Translations under genes and position numbers: made by a program
Shown: piece by piece, positions 8,001-15,618 of the stretch
Layout of the letters: each line of letters starts with the position of its first letter
Position numbering within the stretch: the first letter of the stretch is position 1
The notes under the pieces: generated by a model
Told to the model about the DNA's origin: nothing
What the model saw: only the letters and a program-made list of their open reading frames with translations
The model's database searches: none
Assembly: GCA_964552655.1 (NCBI GenBank)
Contig: CAZKHG010000047.1
Location: 1-27,462 of the forward strand
Source: CAZKHG01 sp964552655
GTDB taxonomy: Bacteria > Bacteroidota > Bacteroidia > Bacteroidales > Tenuifilaceae
DNA length: 27,462 bases
Direction of reading: 5' to 3'

Positions 8001-10738
8001 AAAAAGGAACAAGTTTTACTACCGCCAACCTTAATCTGCCGCTTTTAAACGGTTTAACAACCTGGAATGATTTAGTACTGCCAAAAACGGGTTTGTACCG
8101 GTTCAAGGTTAATAGTCTGGAACTTGGTACAGCATTATCAGAATATATTTATTGTGGTATTGATCGTATTTGTGAAGTTGATGAGAATTTTGAAAGTGTA
8201 ATTAGCCCCATTTGGAGCGGAACACAGGATTGGTTTATATCCACTATTTCTCCAATATCCGGGTCAAAATCTTTACAACATAAAGCGCAATCCGATATAG
8301 GGGTTAGCATAGTTTCAATTCCATACAATCAAACCCAAATTACCGGAAATAAAATGGTTGAATGGGTGTTTTCTTTGAAAAACGGAACCTGGGATCCATC
8401 ATCCGACAACTACTTTTACTTTATACTTTCTTCCGATCTACCCGATTTTAATCCTTCAAATTCAAGCGGCTTTGCCGTTGGGATTAACCCTAAAGCAGGA
8501 AACGACAATATCACCTTATGGCAGTTTATAAAAGGAGCAATCACTCCTCTGATTATCAGTCATTTTGATTGGAATGAGAATAATGAGTTAACATTAAGAA
8601 TTGGCTTGACAACTAAAGGGGAATGGATTCTATGGCACAAAACCAATGAAGAATTGGCATATACACTTGCAGGGCATTCAAGTTCAACCTTTCAGCCAGC
8701 AATGAACTATTGCGGGTTATTATTTGGTTACACAGCCTCCCGATCTGGTTTATTGTGGTTTGATGATCTCAGGATTTGCATCGCCGATTATCCGCCTTTA
8801 ATAAAGTCAGCAAAACCAATTAACCTTACAAATACAGAAATCACTTTTACAGAACAGGTTAACCAGCTACAAGCAAAAAATATTGGGAATTATTCCATCT
8901 TAAATGAGCAAAACCATTCACTATCAATTAACGCTTTAACTTATATTGCATCCACAGGTACTAACGTGGTGTTGTCAACTGAAGCACTTCCTTTTGGAAA
9001 GCTGAAACTAATTGTTAACGGAGTGGGTGATTTAAACGGAAGGTACTTAAAAGACAGCGTTTTCTTTGGTTTTAGCACCAATGGAACCTTAGGTCGTTTG
9101 ATCATGAACGAGATTATGGCCAATCCAATCCCATCAAATGGTTTACCCGAATACGAATATATAGAATTATTCAATCCCTCAAATGATACAGTTTTTACAA
9201 ATGGATGGAGCTTGAAATACAACGATAAAATAGTTAAGCTTCCTGCTGATAGCGTTTCCCCGAAACAATATGCCGTACTTTGTGGAACAACTGCATCCCA
9301 GCAATTAGGTCAATATGGCAAAGCCATTGGTGTAACAGGGTTTCCATCGCTCCTAAATGGAGGTATGCTGCTTAAACTTTATGATCAGAATAGTTCATTA
9401 ATTGACTTTGTAAGCTATAGCGACACCTGGTATAGAGACAATATAAAAAAAGGAGGTGGTTGGGCGCTCGAAAAAATTGATCTTTCAAACCTGGCAGAAG
9501 GGAAACCCAACTGGATTGCTTCAAACGCAACATTAGGCGGAACCCCTTGTGCTGCCAATTCGGTTATTAATAACAACCCGGATTTAACACCCCCAAAAGT
9601 TCTATCGGTGGAGATTATTTCAAAAAACGAAATTAGCATTAATTACTCAGAGTCAATGGATACCCTGATGGTTACCCACCTGCTTAACTACACAGTAAAT
9701 AATAATATTGGCAATCCTTCAAATATTCAGATAGCCGACGAACTTTTCAGCAAGGTTAAACTAACCTTTTCTGTTGATTTCGGCACTGATTTGATTTACA
9801 ATTTATGCATGTCGGATGGAATTAAAGATTTTTCAGGGAATAAACTGGTTAATACCTGCGTTCCCATTTCTTTACCGCAGATTCCTCAAGCAAGCGATAT
9901 AATTATCAATGAGATTCTATTTAACCCCTATAGCGGAGGGGTTGATTTTGTTGAAATATTCAACCGTTCCAACAAATGCATCGAGTTGAGCAGGTTGGGT
10001 TTGGGAAACCGAAATAGTAGCACTGGTCAAATAGCCTCGGTTTACCCAGCTTCTGATACTGCAAAAATGCTGTTCCCCAACGATTATGCAGTGGTAACAG
10101 TTGATCCGGCGATGGTCTCAAGGTTTTATCATATTCAAAACCCATCTGCATTCTGTTGGGTTACAAAAATGGCTTCATTCAACAATGATAAGGGCGTTGT
10201 TGTTCTGGTCAACCAAAACGCTGAGGTACTGGATGAGTTCAGCTATAATGAGAAAATGCACTTTAAGCTGATTTCTGATGTGAAGGGAGTTTCCCTTGAA
10301 AGAGTCAGCCCTGATCTTCCAACCAATAGCCAATCAACATGGCATTCGGCGGCGCAAAGTGTTGGTTTTGCCACTCCAACCTATCAAAATTCACAATATG
10401 TTGATCCTCAAATAAAAGAAGGGAACTTCAACTTATCCCCTGAAACCTTCTCGCCTGATGGGGATGGTTACGATGATTTCCTGATGATTACCTACAATCT
10501 ACCCGAACAAGGCTATGTGGCGAATATCAGAATATTCAACGCTACTGGCCGAGAGGTTAAACGAATTGCCGCCAATACACTTTTAGGAACCGAGGGGTCT
10601 TTTATGTGGGATGGGTTAAACAGCAACAACCAAAATACTCCGATTGGTATTTACTTAGTTTACATTGAGTATTTTAACCTGAATGGTGAGGTTAAGAAAG
10701 TTAAAAAAACTTGCGTTGTAGCCGGGAAATTGAAGTAG
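5060..10738 (+). CDS. Very large secreted multidomain protein (tandem repeats, lamin-tail domains, FlgD/T9SS-like C-terminus)
   Basis: A 1892-residue protein beginning with a signal peptide (MRKIVLLLFCSLLPTLTISQ). The order of regions is as follows. A beta-sandwich-like module with a YDFES opening covers ~21-240. Three tandem ~266-residue repeats cover 243-1033, each with a PxxAVxxF-type start and an Ig-like end. A second copy of the first module type covers ~1040-1240. Then come an Ig-like Big_5-type segment (~1245-1340), lamin-tail domain 1 (from ~1347, INEIMANP-like), a second Big_5-like segment (~1508-1608) and lamin-tail domain 2 (from ~1613, INEILFNPYSGG). The C-terminal domain starts near 1787 (FSPDGDGYDDF, then WDGLNSNNQ and a lysine-rich end), resembling FlgD-Ig/T9SS sorting domains. 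It is probably exported across the outer membrane and surface-bound or released. No catalytic motif is visible; an adhesive or structural role is inference. Confidence 0.9.
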   Translation: MRKIVLLLFCSLLPTLTISQVFYDFESASIAEWSSVPSSRWQASGNQPIGGIYSLKHTYNNTVNSIDRVSIPLPAWNVNNGSITWRFKIRHGYDPSSSNCWWVYLMSDQDANSMGSPSSTSGYIVGVNFTGSDDLLKIWQVTPDNSQILLTSTLNWQTTIGTSGIGAIEVERSAEGLFSLRVSTNGDFSALQDFGSVQNNNVITFNYFGICYKYSSSADMLLWADDISIDYLALNQHDNTSQVIEPSNQVPAGTFSSSDTLPDRAVDIFKFSIKDSGSGDNLPTRVKKISFKPDVSVQQADWVNTIAGVKLFSAGNEVTVINTSIAYNKITLDVDSTTMVIPDGSSKEFTLKIYLNPDNLEDNSLLKLMVDKDNHGFLAGLSGSGFSSSFPNSIYSNPFSVDVISNQLDFADYPDVVSVNKPFSLEVIGVDNNGNIDKDFNKVVTLSLFEGTGILNSATGLSKIPINGAATWNDLTYNSYHPFSIKAECTDFDEIATELIAVVNDSSAVVLSPDGQPPGTNISSLANFPGNAVEVLRFNIADTGQGDGVPTYVSNIKVNRTDIAEIASLSKVIQGVLVKSNGTLIGISTPEIKTAYINIPISLGSLTVPDGQSVEIAILVYLKSSGLIDNQKLQFKVDAANHGFDAYTDGSAFISAFPQAIVSNIFNIAVIAKKLSFSSIPKRVGVSEPFDILVSAVDENTNRDTNFTGNITVSLATGDGSLLLPDGETLTMKGGALTFTSLEYNTPGNFSLFISSPVLNDAVSPLIFCGDNDGGIIQTMPSKKIIIPSASVNPENAVEIFNLELYDAGSTDGQPLFLSKITLQCLKPTNTALMSGLIGGFVIKSGGKSIPVASVNKLTSSYELTFDPGMIVVPDSNAIDLSISVFLKKGGLTDNSSFQFFIPSINHGWVTFSTGTSFQNEFVSALYSNDTQIKVEATQLQFTESPFITAYPQPFILSVASTDMYGNIDVDYEDNISLGLEKGTSFTTANLNLPLLNGLTTWNDLVLPKTGLYRFKVNSLELGTALSEYIYCGIDRICEVDENFESVISPIWSGTQDWFISTISPISGSKSLQHKAQSDIGVSIVSIPYNQTQITGNKMVEWVFSLKNGTWDPSSDNYFYFILSSDLPDFNPSNSSGFAVGINPKAGNDNITLWQFIKGAITPLIISHFDWNENNELTLRIGLTTKGEWILWHKTNEELAYTLAGHSSSTFQPAMNYCGLLFGYTASRSGLLWFDDLRICIADYPPLIKSAKPINLTNTEITFTEQVNQLQAKNIGNYSILNEQNHSLSINALTYIASTGTNVVLSTEALPFGKLKLIVNGVGDLNGRYLKDSVFFGFSTNGTLGRLIMNEIMANPIPSNGLPEYEYIELFNPSNDTVFTNGWSLKYNDKIVKLPADSVSPKQYAVLCGTTASQQLGQYGKAIGVTGFPSLLNGGMLLKLYDQNSSLIDFVSYSDTWYRDNIKKGGGWALEKIDLSNLAEGKPNWIASNATLGGTPCAANSVINNNPDLTPPKVLSVEIISKNEISINYSESMDTLMVTHLLNYTVNNNIGNPSNIQIADELFSKVKLTFSVDFGTDLIYNLCMSDGIKDFSGNKLVNTCVPISLPQIPQASDIIINEILFNPYSGGVDFVEIFNRSNKCIELSRLGLGNRNSSTGQIASVYPASDTAKMLFPNDYAVVTVDPAMVSRFYHIQNPSAFCWVTKMASFNNDKGVVVLVNQNAEVLDEFSYNEKMHFKLISDVKGVSLERVSPDLPTNSQSTWHSAAQSVGFATPTYQNSQYVDPQIKEGNFNLSPETFSPDGDGYDDFLMITYNLPEQGYVANIRIFNATGREVKRIAANTLLGTEGSFMWDGLNSNNQNTPIGIYLVYIEYFNLNGEVKKVKKTCVVAGKLK
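5786..8158 (+). repeat. Three tandem ~266-codon protein repeats
   Basis: Within the large secreted protein, units begin at residues 243, 509 and 776 (bases 5786, 6584 and 7385), a near-constant period of about 800 bp. Each unit has the pattern of a Gly/Pro-rich lead, NAVE/RAVD-[IV]-[LF]-xF, an acidic D[ST]GxxDGxP turn, LxDNSxLxFxxxxxNHGF in the middle, and an Ig-like L-x-F-x-x-x-P ending. Identity between units is only partial, so these are diverged protein repeats, not recent DNA duplications. Confidence 0.85.
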
Positions 10739-11425
10739 TTACTTAAACAGGTCCCTTTCCGCATCCAGGATTTTATTAACATCAAAATAGATTTCTTTAA
10801 TATTAAACTCATTCTCCGCTAACGAGAGAATATCACATCCTTTGGATGACAAAGACTGTTGACCACCATATTTGAACCCCAAAATATTCAGGATATCGTA
10901 TTCATGGCTAACTGATATCACGTGCCATCCTGTCTCATTCGATCTGCCATCGCCTGTGGATAGAATGGTTTCCACCAGCATATGCAACTTAAACCGAAGT
11001 TGATTGGCTTGTTCCGCCTCACCTATATTAAATAATGAATAGGCAAGTGAATTTATATCCCTGAGATTAAACGGGTAATCATGAAGAATCAGCTTTTCAT
11101 AATGAATTATCTTTTGGAAATCCTGAATAGTGAGAGTATCCTTTTGATAAAAAACCGATAAGCTGTCGAAATAATCGGAATTGCCATAGGGCGAATATTT
11201 CTCATTAAAAAGGTAACCGTAGTAAAGAACTCTGAAAGCCTGTATGCTCAGCGAGGTATCATTGTTATTATATTTGGCAAATAGTTTTGGGTAATAAAAT
11301 TCTGAACTCTCATCCTTGATAATCTTTTCAATGCCAATATAATCGGGTTTTTTAAATCCAACCTCCTGCGAAAAAATAACACCGCTATAGGTGAACGCAA
11401 GGATTAATGCTGCAATACTTTTCAT
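10739..11425 (-). CDS. Secreted DUF4919-like protein
   Basis: The protein has a signal peptide from MKSIAALILAFTYSG, so ATG 11425 is taken as the start; an in-frame ATG at 11443 adds six residues. The mature part is helical and tetratricopeptide-like in feel (YYGYLFNEKY, LRDINSLAYSLFNIGEAEQANQLRFKL). It ends with a conserved-looking block (GDGRSNETGWHVISVSHEYDIL). These features match my recollection of Bacteroidota DUF4919 proteins of about 200 residues, whose function is unknown. Its stop codon (10739-10741) directly abuts the stop of the convergent large surface-protein gene with no base between. No promoter box is obvious. Confidence 0.75.
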   Translation of the reverse strand: MKSIAALILAFTYSGVIFSQEVGFKKPDYIGIEKIIKDESSEFYYPKLFAKYNNNDTSLSIQAFRVLYYGYLFNEKYSPYGNSDYFDSLSVFYQKDTLTIQDFQKIIHYEKLILHDYPFNLRDINSLAYSLFNIGEAEQANQLRFKLHMLVETILSTGDGRSNETGWHVISVSHEYDILNILGFKYGGQQSLSSKGCDILSLAENEFNIKEIYFDVNKILDAERDLFK

Positions 11426-11481
11426 AGGCTTTGGCTTAATCATTAATTGATTGGCACACTAAACTTTTTTTCAATGATAAT

Positions 11482-11512
11482 AAAAAACCTTCAACTCAAT
11501 GCTGAAGGTTTT
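11482..11512 (-). terminator. Intrinsic terminator after punA
   Basis: On the minus strand AAAACCTTCA pairs with TGAAGGTTTT across a 9-nt loop and continues into further T residues, 19 nt past the punA stop codon. It closes the lpxK-punA unit and separates it from the DUF4919-like gene. Confidence 0.8.
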
Positions 11513-11530
11513 GAGGAGAAATTAGAGCGA

Positions 11531-12340
11531 TTACAACTGTTTCAGCATCTCCTCCATTATGAGGGTCATCTTCTTCTCCGCGGCTTTTCCAATCTCCTGA
11601 ACCTCTTCATGGGTAACCACTTTGATCTTGCCTGGAACGCCCAGATCGGTTACAATTGATATCCCAAATACCGGGATGCTCATGTGGCGGGCAACTATCA
11701 CCTCAGGGGTGGTTGACATGCCCACCGCATCGCCACCAATTATTCTGAAATGCTGATACTCCTTAGGCGTTTCGAAAGTTGGTCCGGTTGTACCAACATA
11801 GCACCCCTCCTGAACTTTAATGTTATTCATCCTGGCAACTTCTTTTGCAAGAGCAATGAGCTTATGATCATAAGCATCGCTCATATCAGGAAACCTTGGG
11901 CCCAGCTCGGGAATATTCACTCCCAGCAATGGGTTGGGCAGAATATTTATATGATCATTGATGATCATCAGATCGCCAATCTCAAAATCCGGGTTTACCC
12001 CTCCGCTGGCATTGGATACAAAAAGGTATTGAATCCCCAAAAACTTCATTACACGAACAGGAAAGGTAACCTGGTGCATGTCGTACCCTTCGTAAAAATG
12101 AAATCTTCCCTGCATGGCAACCACTTTTTTCCCACCCAGATCACCAAAAATAAGGCGTCCCGAATGGCCATCAACTGTTGAGAGAGGAAAGTTGGGAATA
12201 TCCTTGTAATCTACAATTTCCTGATTTTTTATATCACGAACCAGCCCGCCCAATCCTGTCCCAAGTATAATACCAATATCCGGTTTTGTTTTTACTCTTC
12301 CCTGGATGTAATTCGTTGTTTCTTTAATCTTTTCGAGCAT
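11531..12340 (-). CDS. punA: Purine-nucleoside phosphorylase (trimeric PNP family)
   Basis: PNP cleaves purine nucleosides with phosphate to free base and (deoxy)ribose-1-phosphate in purine salvage. The 269-residue protein has the trimeric PNP signature: ILGTGLGG (phosphate site, 25-32), VDGHSGR, SNASGGVNP, GPTFETP with E190 and GGDAVGMSTTPEVIVARH, then THEEV. By alignment to human PNP, E190 corresponds to E201 and the final His to H257. The residue equivalent to Asn243, which reads the 6-position of the purine, is Asp here (D232 in SIVTDLG). Position 11531 is the end of the frame; the start overlaps the end of lpxK by 17 nt, suggesting translational coupling. Confidence 0.95.
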   Translation of the reverse strand: MLEKIKETTNYIQGRVKTKPDIGIILGTGLGGLVRDIKNQEIVDYKDIPNFPLSTVDGHSGRLIFGDLGGKKVVAMQGRFHFYEGYDMHQVTFPVRVMKFLGIQYLFVSNASGGVNPDFEIGDLMIINDHINILPNPLLGVNIPELGPRFPDMSDAYDHKLIALAKEVARMNNIKVQEGCYVGTTGPTFETPKEYQHFRIIGGDAVGMSTTPEVIVARHMSIPVFGISIVTDLGVPGKIKVVTHEEVQEIGKAAEKKMTLIMEEMLKQL

Positions 12341-13370
12341 AATCGGTAATTATTTTGTTAAACTCAACTTCCTGATTCCCTATAAACCTTACTTCAATAG
12401 GAATATAGTATATCCTACTTTTTATCTCTTGACCCAGGTTAACCAAATCCTTTAATCTTACTGCATCTTTCTCGGTTGTAATTACAATGCTATCCTGTTT
12501 TATAGATGTTTCAAAGATACTTCTAATTTTCTTTTCTGTGTAATGAAAATGATCAGGAAATGTTAACATCCCGGCAAGAGTTGAGTTCTGGTCAAGAAAT
12601 GTGTAGAATGGTTTTGGGTTAGCAATTCCGGTAATTGCGAATACGTTCTGGTTTTTATCCAGAAATATTTTCCTGCTATTGTCGCTAAAAACAGGAAAAA
12701 CGGTTCCATAATCAACTATTGTAAAGAACAAATGTTGATTTCTATGTAAATTCAGCTTGGTTTTAATTTTTAGCTGCTCTTCTGGAGTTAGGGTCGTTGG
12801 GCATTTTGTAACAAGAACGATATCAGCCCGTCGAATTTCCTGAATGCTATCCCTTAATCTTCCATACGGGAGAAAAAAATCATGGTATATTGGTTGGTTG
12901 TAGTCCATTAGCAATATTGATAAACCAGGTTTAAGGTACCTGTGCTGAAACGCATCGTCTAAAAGGACAAGGGTTAAATCTGGATAATCAACTAACAGCT
13001 GTTTAATACCATTCACCCTTCTTTCATCAACAGCCACAATCTGGTTTTGGTGTTTTTGCTTGAGTTGTAATGGTTCATCGCCCACCTCAATGGCCTTTGA
13101 ATTAACACTAACATATCGAAAACCTTTTGTTTTTCTTCCATAACCCCGGCTTAAGGTCGCAATATTTTGGGTTGATGAAAGTAATTGAATTAGATAATCA
13201 ACATGTGGGGTCTTACCAGTTCCTCCAACAGTTACATTCCCTATACAAATCGTTTTAACATTGGGCTTAAATGATTTGATAATCTTATGGTCGAAAAGTA
13301 AGTTGCGGATTTTGACAATAAGCCCATAAAAAATACTAATTGGAAATAAAAATAATTTTAATATAGCCAT
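12324..13370 (-). CDS. lpxK: Tetraacyldisaccharide 4'-kinase LpxK
   Basis: LpxK phosphorylates the 4' position of the lipid A disaccharide at the inner face of the inner membrane, giving lipid IVA. The 348-residue protein has an N-terminal membrane-associated helix (LKLFLFPISIFYGLIV), then the family-specific P-loop GNVTVGGTGKTP (44-55) and SRGYGRK. It also has DDAFQHRYL, the DDAFQ motif of the active site. Length is typical. It is the first gene of a minus-strand pair with punA, an unrelated salvage enzyme, and other lipid A genes are not nearby. Confidence 0.97.
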   Translation of the reverse strand: MAILKLFLFPISIFYGLIVKIRNLLFDHKIIKSFKPNVKTICIGNVTVGGTGKTPHVDYLIQLLSSTQNIATLSRGYGRKTKGFRYVSVNSKAIEVGDEPLQLKQKHQNQIVAVDERRVNGIKQLLVDYPDLTLVLLDDAFQHRYLKPGLSILLMDYNQPIYHDFFLPYGRLRDSIQEIRRADIVLVTKCPTTLTPEEQLKIKTKLNLHRNQHLFFTIVDYGTVFPVFSDNSRKIFLDKNQNVFAITGIANPKPFYTFLDQNSTLAGMLTFPDHFHYTEKKIRSIFETSIKQDSIVITTEKDAVRLKDLVNLGQEIKSRIYYIPIEVRFIGNQEVEFNKIITDYARKD

Positions 13371-13395
13371 TGTAAAATGCGTGAATGCTAATTTT

Positions 13396-13403
13396 CAAAT
13401 TTA
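13396..13403 (-). promoter_or_regulatory. -7 box of the lpxK-punA unit
   Basis: The minus strand reads TAAATTTG, an exact TAnnTTTG match, 25 nt before the lpxK start codon. No exact TTTG was found at the -33 position. Confidence 0.45.
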
Positions 13404-13518
13404 CCAATTTATAACTAAAACTATATCTTTTTGTAAGATTTCAAATAATAATATGATCTCATTGAACATTCTTTAGCTGATTTTAGTTTAATTTCAAACA
13501 ATATTTAATGTATTGCAA

Positions 13519-14181
13519 ATGAGTTCGTGGAATGAAAGCAAATACTTCAAAACTATAGTAAATACCAACAAAAAAGTTGCCCCCAATGCATTTTTGCTTA
13601 GCTTCAGAAGAAATTTTGATTTTTTAGCAGGTCAAGTGGTTGGTTTAGGAATTACCGAGGAGATTGCCCCCCGATTATATAGTATAGCCAGCGGTGAAAC
13701 AGAAGAATTTATTGATATCCTTTATACTGAAAAGATCGATGGGCAATTAACCCCGATGCTCTCAATCCTTAAGCCAGGCGATAAGCTGATGGTAACCCAT
13801 CCATTCGGGAAATTTACTGATTGCCCGGATTCACCGGTTTGGATTGCAACAGGAACAGGTATAGCACCTTTTATATCCATGTTAAAATCAGGCAAAGGAA
13901 CCAAAGGATTACTCATACACGGCGTTCATTCCCCGGAATATTTATACTTCGAAAACTTTTTAAAAGATATACTTGGTAATAATTATATCCCATGCTGCTC
14001 AACCTGCAACCATTCAAATTATTTTAATGGGCGGGTAACTCATTACCTGAAAGATCAGAATTTAGCCACCGATAAAAAATATTACCTTTGCGGAGTTGCC
14101 GAGATGGTAGTAGAAACTCGTGATCTGCTTATTTCTAAAGGTGTTGACTTTAAGAATATTTTTTCTGAAATCTATTTCTGA
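13519..14181 (+). CDS. Ferredoxin-NADP(+) reductase-like flavoprotein
   Basis: The ~220-residue protein has the two-domain ferredoxin reductase fold. The FAD domain includes the RLYSIAS motif (RxYS-type), preceded by AGQVVGLGI. The NAD(P) domain has ATGTGIAPFISM and ends with YLCGVAEMVVETRDLLISKG and a C-terminal aromatic (SEIYF), as in bacterial FNRs where the terminal aromatic stacks on the flavin. It likely shuttles electrons between NADPH and ferredoxin or flavodoxin. An upstream in-frame TTG at 13513 would add two residues; ATG 13519 is preferred. It sits 45 nt before rlmN on the same strand. RlmN is a radical SAM enzyme that needs reduced iron-sulfur clusters, so a functional link is possible but unproven. 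Confidence 0.88.
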   Translation: MSSWNESKYFKTIVNTNKKVAPNAFLLSFRRNFDFLAGQVVGLGITEEIAPRLYSIASGETEEFIDILYTEKIDGQLTPMLSILKPGDKLMVTHPFGKFTDCPDSPVWIATGTGIAPFISMLKSGKGTKGLLIHGVHSPEYLYFENFLKDILGNNYIPCCSTCNHSNYFNGRVTHYLKDQNLATDKKYYLCGVAEMVVETRDLLISKGVDFKNIFSEIYF

Positions 14182-14226
14182 TCTTTGATTATCAGTTTTA
14201 TCCGTATCCTCTCGCTCTATTATTGA

Positions 14227-15264
14227 ATGGACAAAAATCAAAAAATATCACTCTACGGATTAACCCTCAACCAGCTATCGCAAGTAGTAAAGGATGAAGG
14301 GTTGCCGGCATTTGCAGCCAAACAACTTGCCAGCTGGTTATACCAAAAAGAGATATCATCAATCTCAGAAATGACAAACCTGTCACTTAAGGTAAGAGAG
14401 CGACTTTCTGATAAGTACGAATTTGGGCTAACCCACCATACAAAAGTACAGGAGTCAAATGATGGTACAAAGAAGTACCTTTTTCCTACTAAATCAGGTA
14501 AATATGTAGAAGCTGCTTTTATTCCTGAAAAAAACAGGGCCACTTTATGTGTTTCCACTCAGTCGGGATGCAAGATGGGATGCTTATTCTGTATGACCGG
14601 GAAACAAGGTTTTCAGGGCAACCTATCTGCAGGAGAAATCATTAACCAGCTGAGAAGTATTCCTGAATTCCCATCAGTAACCAACCTGGTTTACATGGGA
14701 ATGGGAGAACCTTTCGACAACCTGGACAGTGTTCTTCAAAGCTTAGAAATACTCACCTCTGATTGGGGAATGGGCTGGAGCCCGAAACGAATTACCGTTT
14801 CGTCTATTGGTGTAATTCCTGCAATGAAATCATTCCTTGAAAAAAGCACTTGCCATTTGGCTATCAGCCTTCACACACCTTTCGATGAGGAACGAAAAAT
14901 GTTGATGCCCATACAAAATGTTTACCCGATTAAGGATGTTGTAGCGGAAATTAAAAAATCAGGAATTGGCGGGCGGCAGCGTGTTTCGTTTGAATACATT
15001 ATGTTTGATGGTTTGAATGATACACCAAATCATGTTAAAGAATTAACCCGATTACTAAACGGGTTAAATTGCAGAATTAACCTGATTCGTTTCCACACCA
15101 TACCCGACACACCTCTTAAAGGAACACCAGATTCAAGAATAATGGAGTTTAGGGATGCGTTAACCCGAAAAGGAGTATTCACCACTGTGCGTGCTTCACG
15201 CGGCCAGGATATACAGGCAGCATGTGGGTTGTTATCCACTAAGGAACTTCTTACAAATAAGTAA
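14227..15264 (+). CDS. rlmN: Dual-specificity RNA methyltransferase RlmN (23S rRNA A2503 / tRNA A37)
   Basis: RlmN is a radical SAM enzyme that methylates C2 of A2503 in 23S rRNA and of A37 in some tRNAs. The 345-residue protein has an N-terminal helical HhH-like region (LPAFAAKQLASWLYQKEI) and the CxxxCxxC cluster motif with C115, C119 and C122 (GCKMGCLFC). The VYMGMGEPFDN segment follows. The resolving/methyl-carrying cysteine near the end is C333 in ASRGQDIQAACGLL, matching C355 of the E. coli enzyme. Its neighbour upstream is an FNR-like flavoprotein. The convergent minus-strand gene pair begins downstream, with a shared hairpin between them. Confidence 0.98.
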   Translation: MDKNQKISLYGLTLNQLSQVVKDEGLPAFAAKQLASWLYQKEISSISEMTNLSLKVRERLSDKYEFGLTHHTKVQESNDGTKKYLFPTKSGKYVEAAFIPEKNRATLCVSTQSGCKMGCLFCMTGKQGFQGNLSAGEIINQLRSIPEFPSVTNLVYMGMGEPFDNLDSVLQSLEILTSDWGMGWSPKRITVSSIGVIPAMKSFLEKSTCHLAISLHTPFDEERKMLMPIQNVYPIKDVVAEIKKSGIGGRQRVSFEYIMFDGLNDTPNHVKELTRLLNGLNCRINLIRFHTIPDTPLKGTPDSRIMEFRDALTRKGVFTTVRASRGQDIQAACGLLSTKELLTNK

Positions 15265-15297
15265 AAAGACACCCGAAATTAGCCTCCGGATGCCTTT
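15262..15297 (-). terminator. Terminator between rlmN and the GroES-like gene
   Basis: On the minus strand an 11-bp stem with three G-U pairs (AAAGGCATCCG / CGGGTGTCTTT) encloses an 11-nt loop and runs into T residues, 20 nt past the groES-like stop. On the plus strand the same sequence pairs less well (two A-C mismatches), so it mainly serves the minus strand. Confidence 0.6.
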
Positions 15298-15316
15298 CAG
15301 AATTCAACTGATTTTC

Positions 15317-15604
15317 TTACAAACTCTCCGTTTCAACAACTTTTGCCAGTAGATCAGCATAAGGAATTAAAAGATATTTTCTGCCCTCAAACTCCAAATC
15401 AGAACCTGAGAACTTCTTAAAAATCACAGTATCTCCTACTGCAATATCAGAATTTTCAATATTACCAACTGCCATAACTTTTGCCCACGATGGTTTCTCT
15501 TTTGCTGTATCGGGAATAATAATTCCTGCGGCAGTGACTTGTTCATTTCCTTCGTCAGTCAGATCGAGGATGACATGTTGATTAAGCGGTACTAGCTCTT
15601 TCAT
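15317..15604 (-). CDS. GroES-like co-chaperonin (Cpn10), no adjacent groEL
   Basis: At 95 residues the length and core fit Cpn10. It begins MKELVPLNQHVILDL, has the mobile-loop region before GIIIPDTAKEKP, and continues with VMAVG, VGDTVIFKKFSG and the roof/C-terminal strand YLLIPYADLLAKV. The usual GroES start (PLxDRVLVK) is altered here to PLNQHVILDL, and no groEL gene follows; the next gene upstream in the same unit is a thioredoxin-glutaredoxin protein 14 nt away. It may therefore be a diverged extra co-chaperonin in addition to a standard groESL operon elsewhere. That is inference, since the rest of the genome is not visible. Confidence 0.85.
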   Translation of the reverse strand: MKELVPLNQHVILDLTDEGNEQVTAAGIIIPDTAKEKPSWAKVMAVGNIENSDIAVGDTVIFKKFSGSDLEFEGRKYLLIPYADLLAKVVETESL

Positions 15605-15618
15605 AGTAAATTTATTTT

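Noticed and set aside
5786..8158. DNA-level repeats as a CRISPR or recombination hot spot in the large gene.
   Set aside because: The units are ~800 bp, diverged, and similar only at the protein level.
11750..12181. A 143-codon open frame on the plus strand opposite punA.
   Set aside because: It lies fully antisense to a gene with complete PNP motifs, and its translation has no recognisable features.
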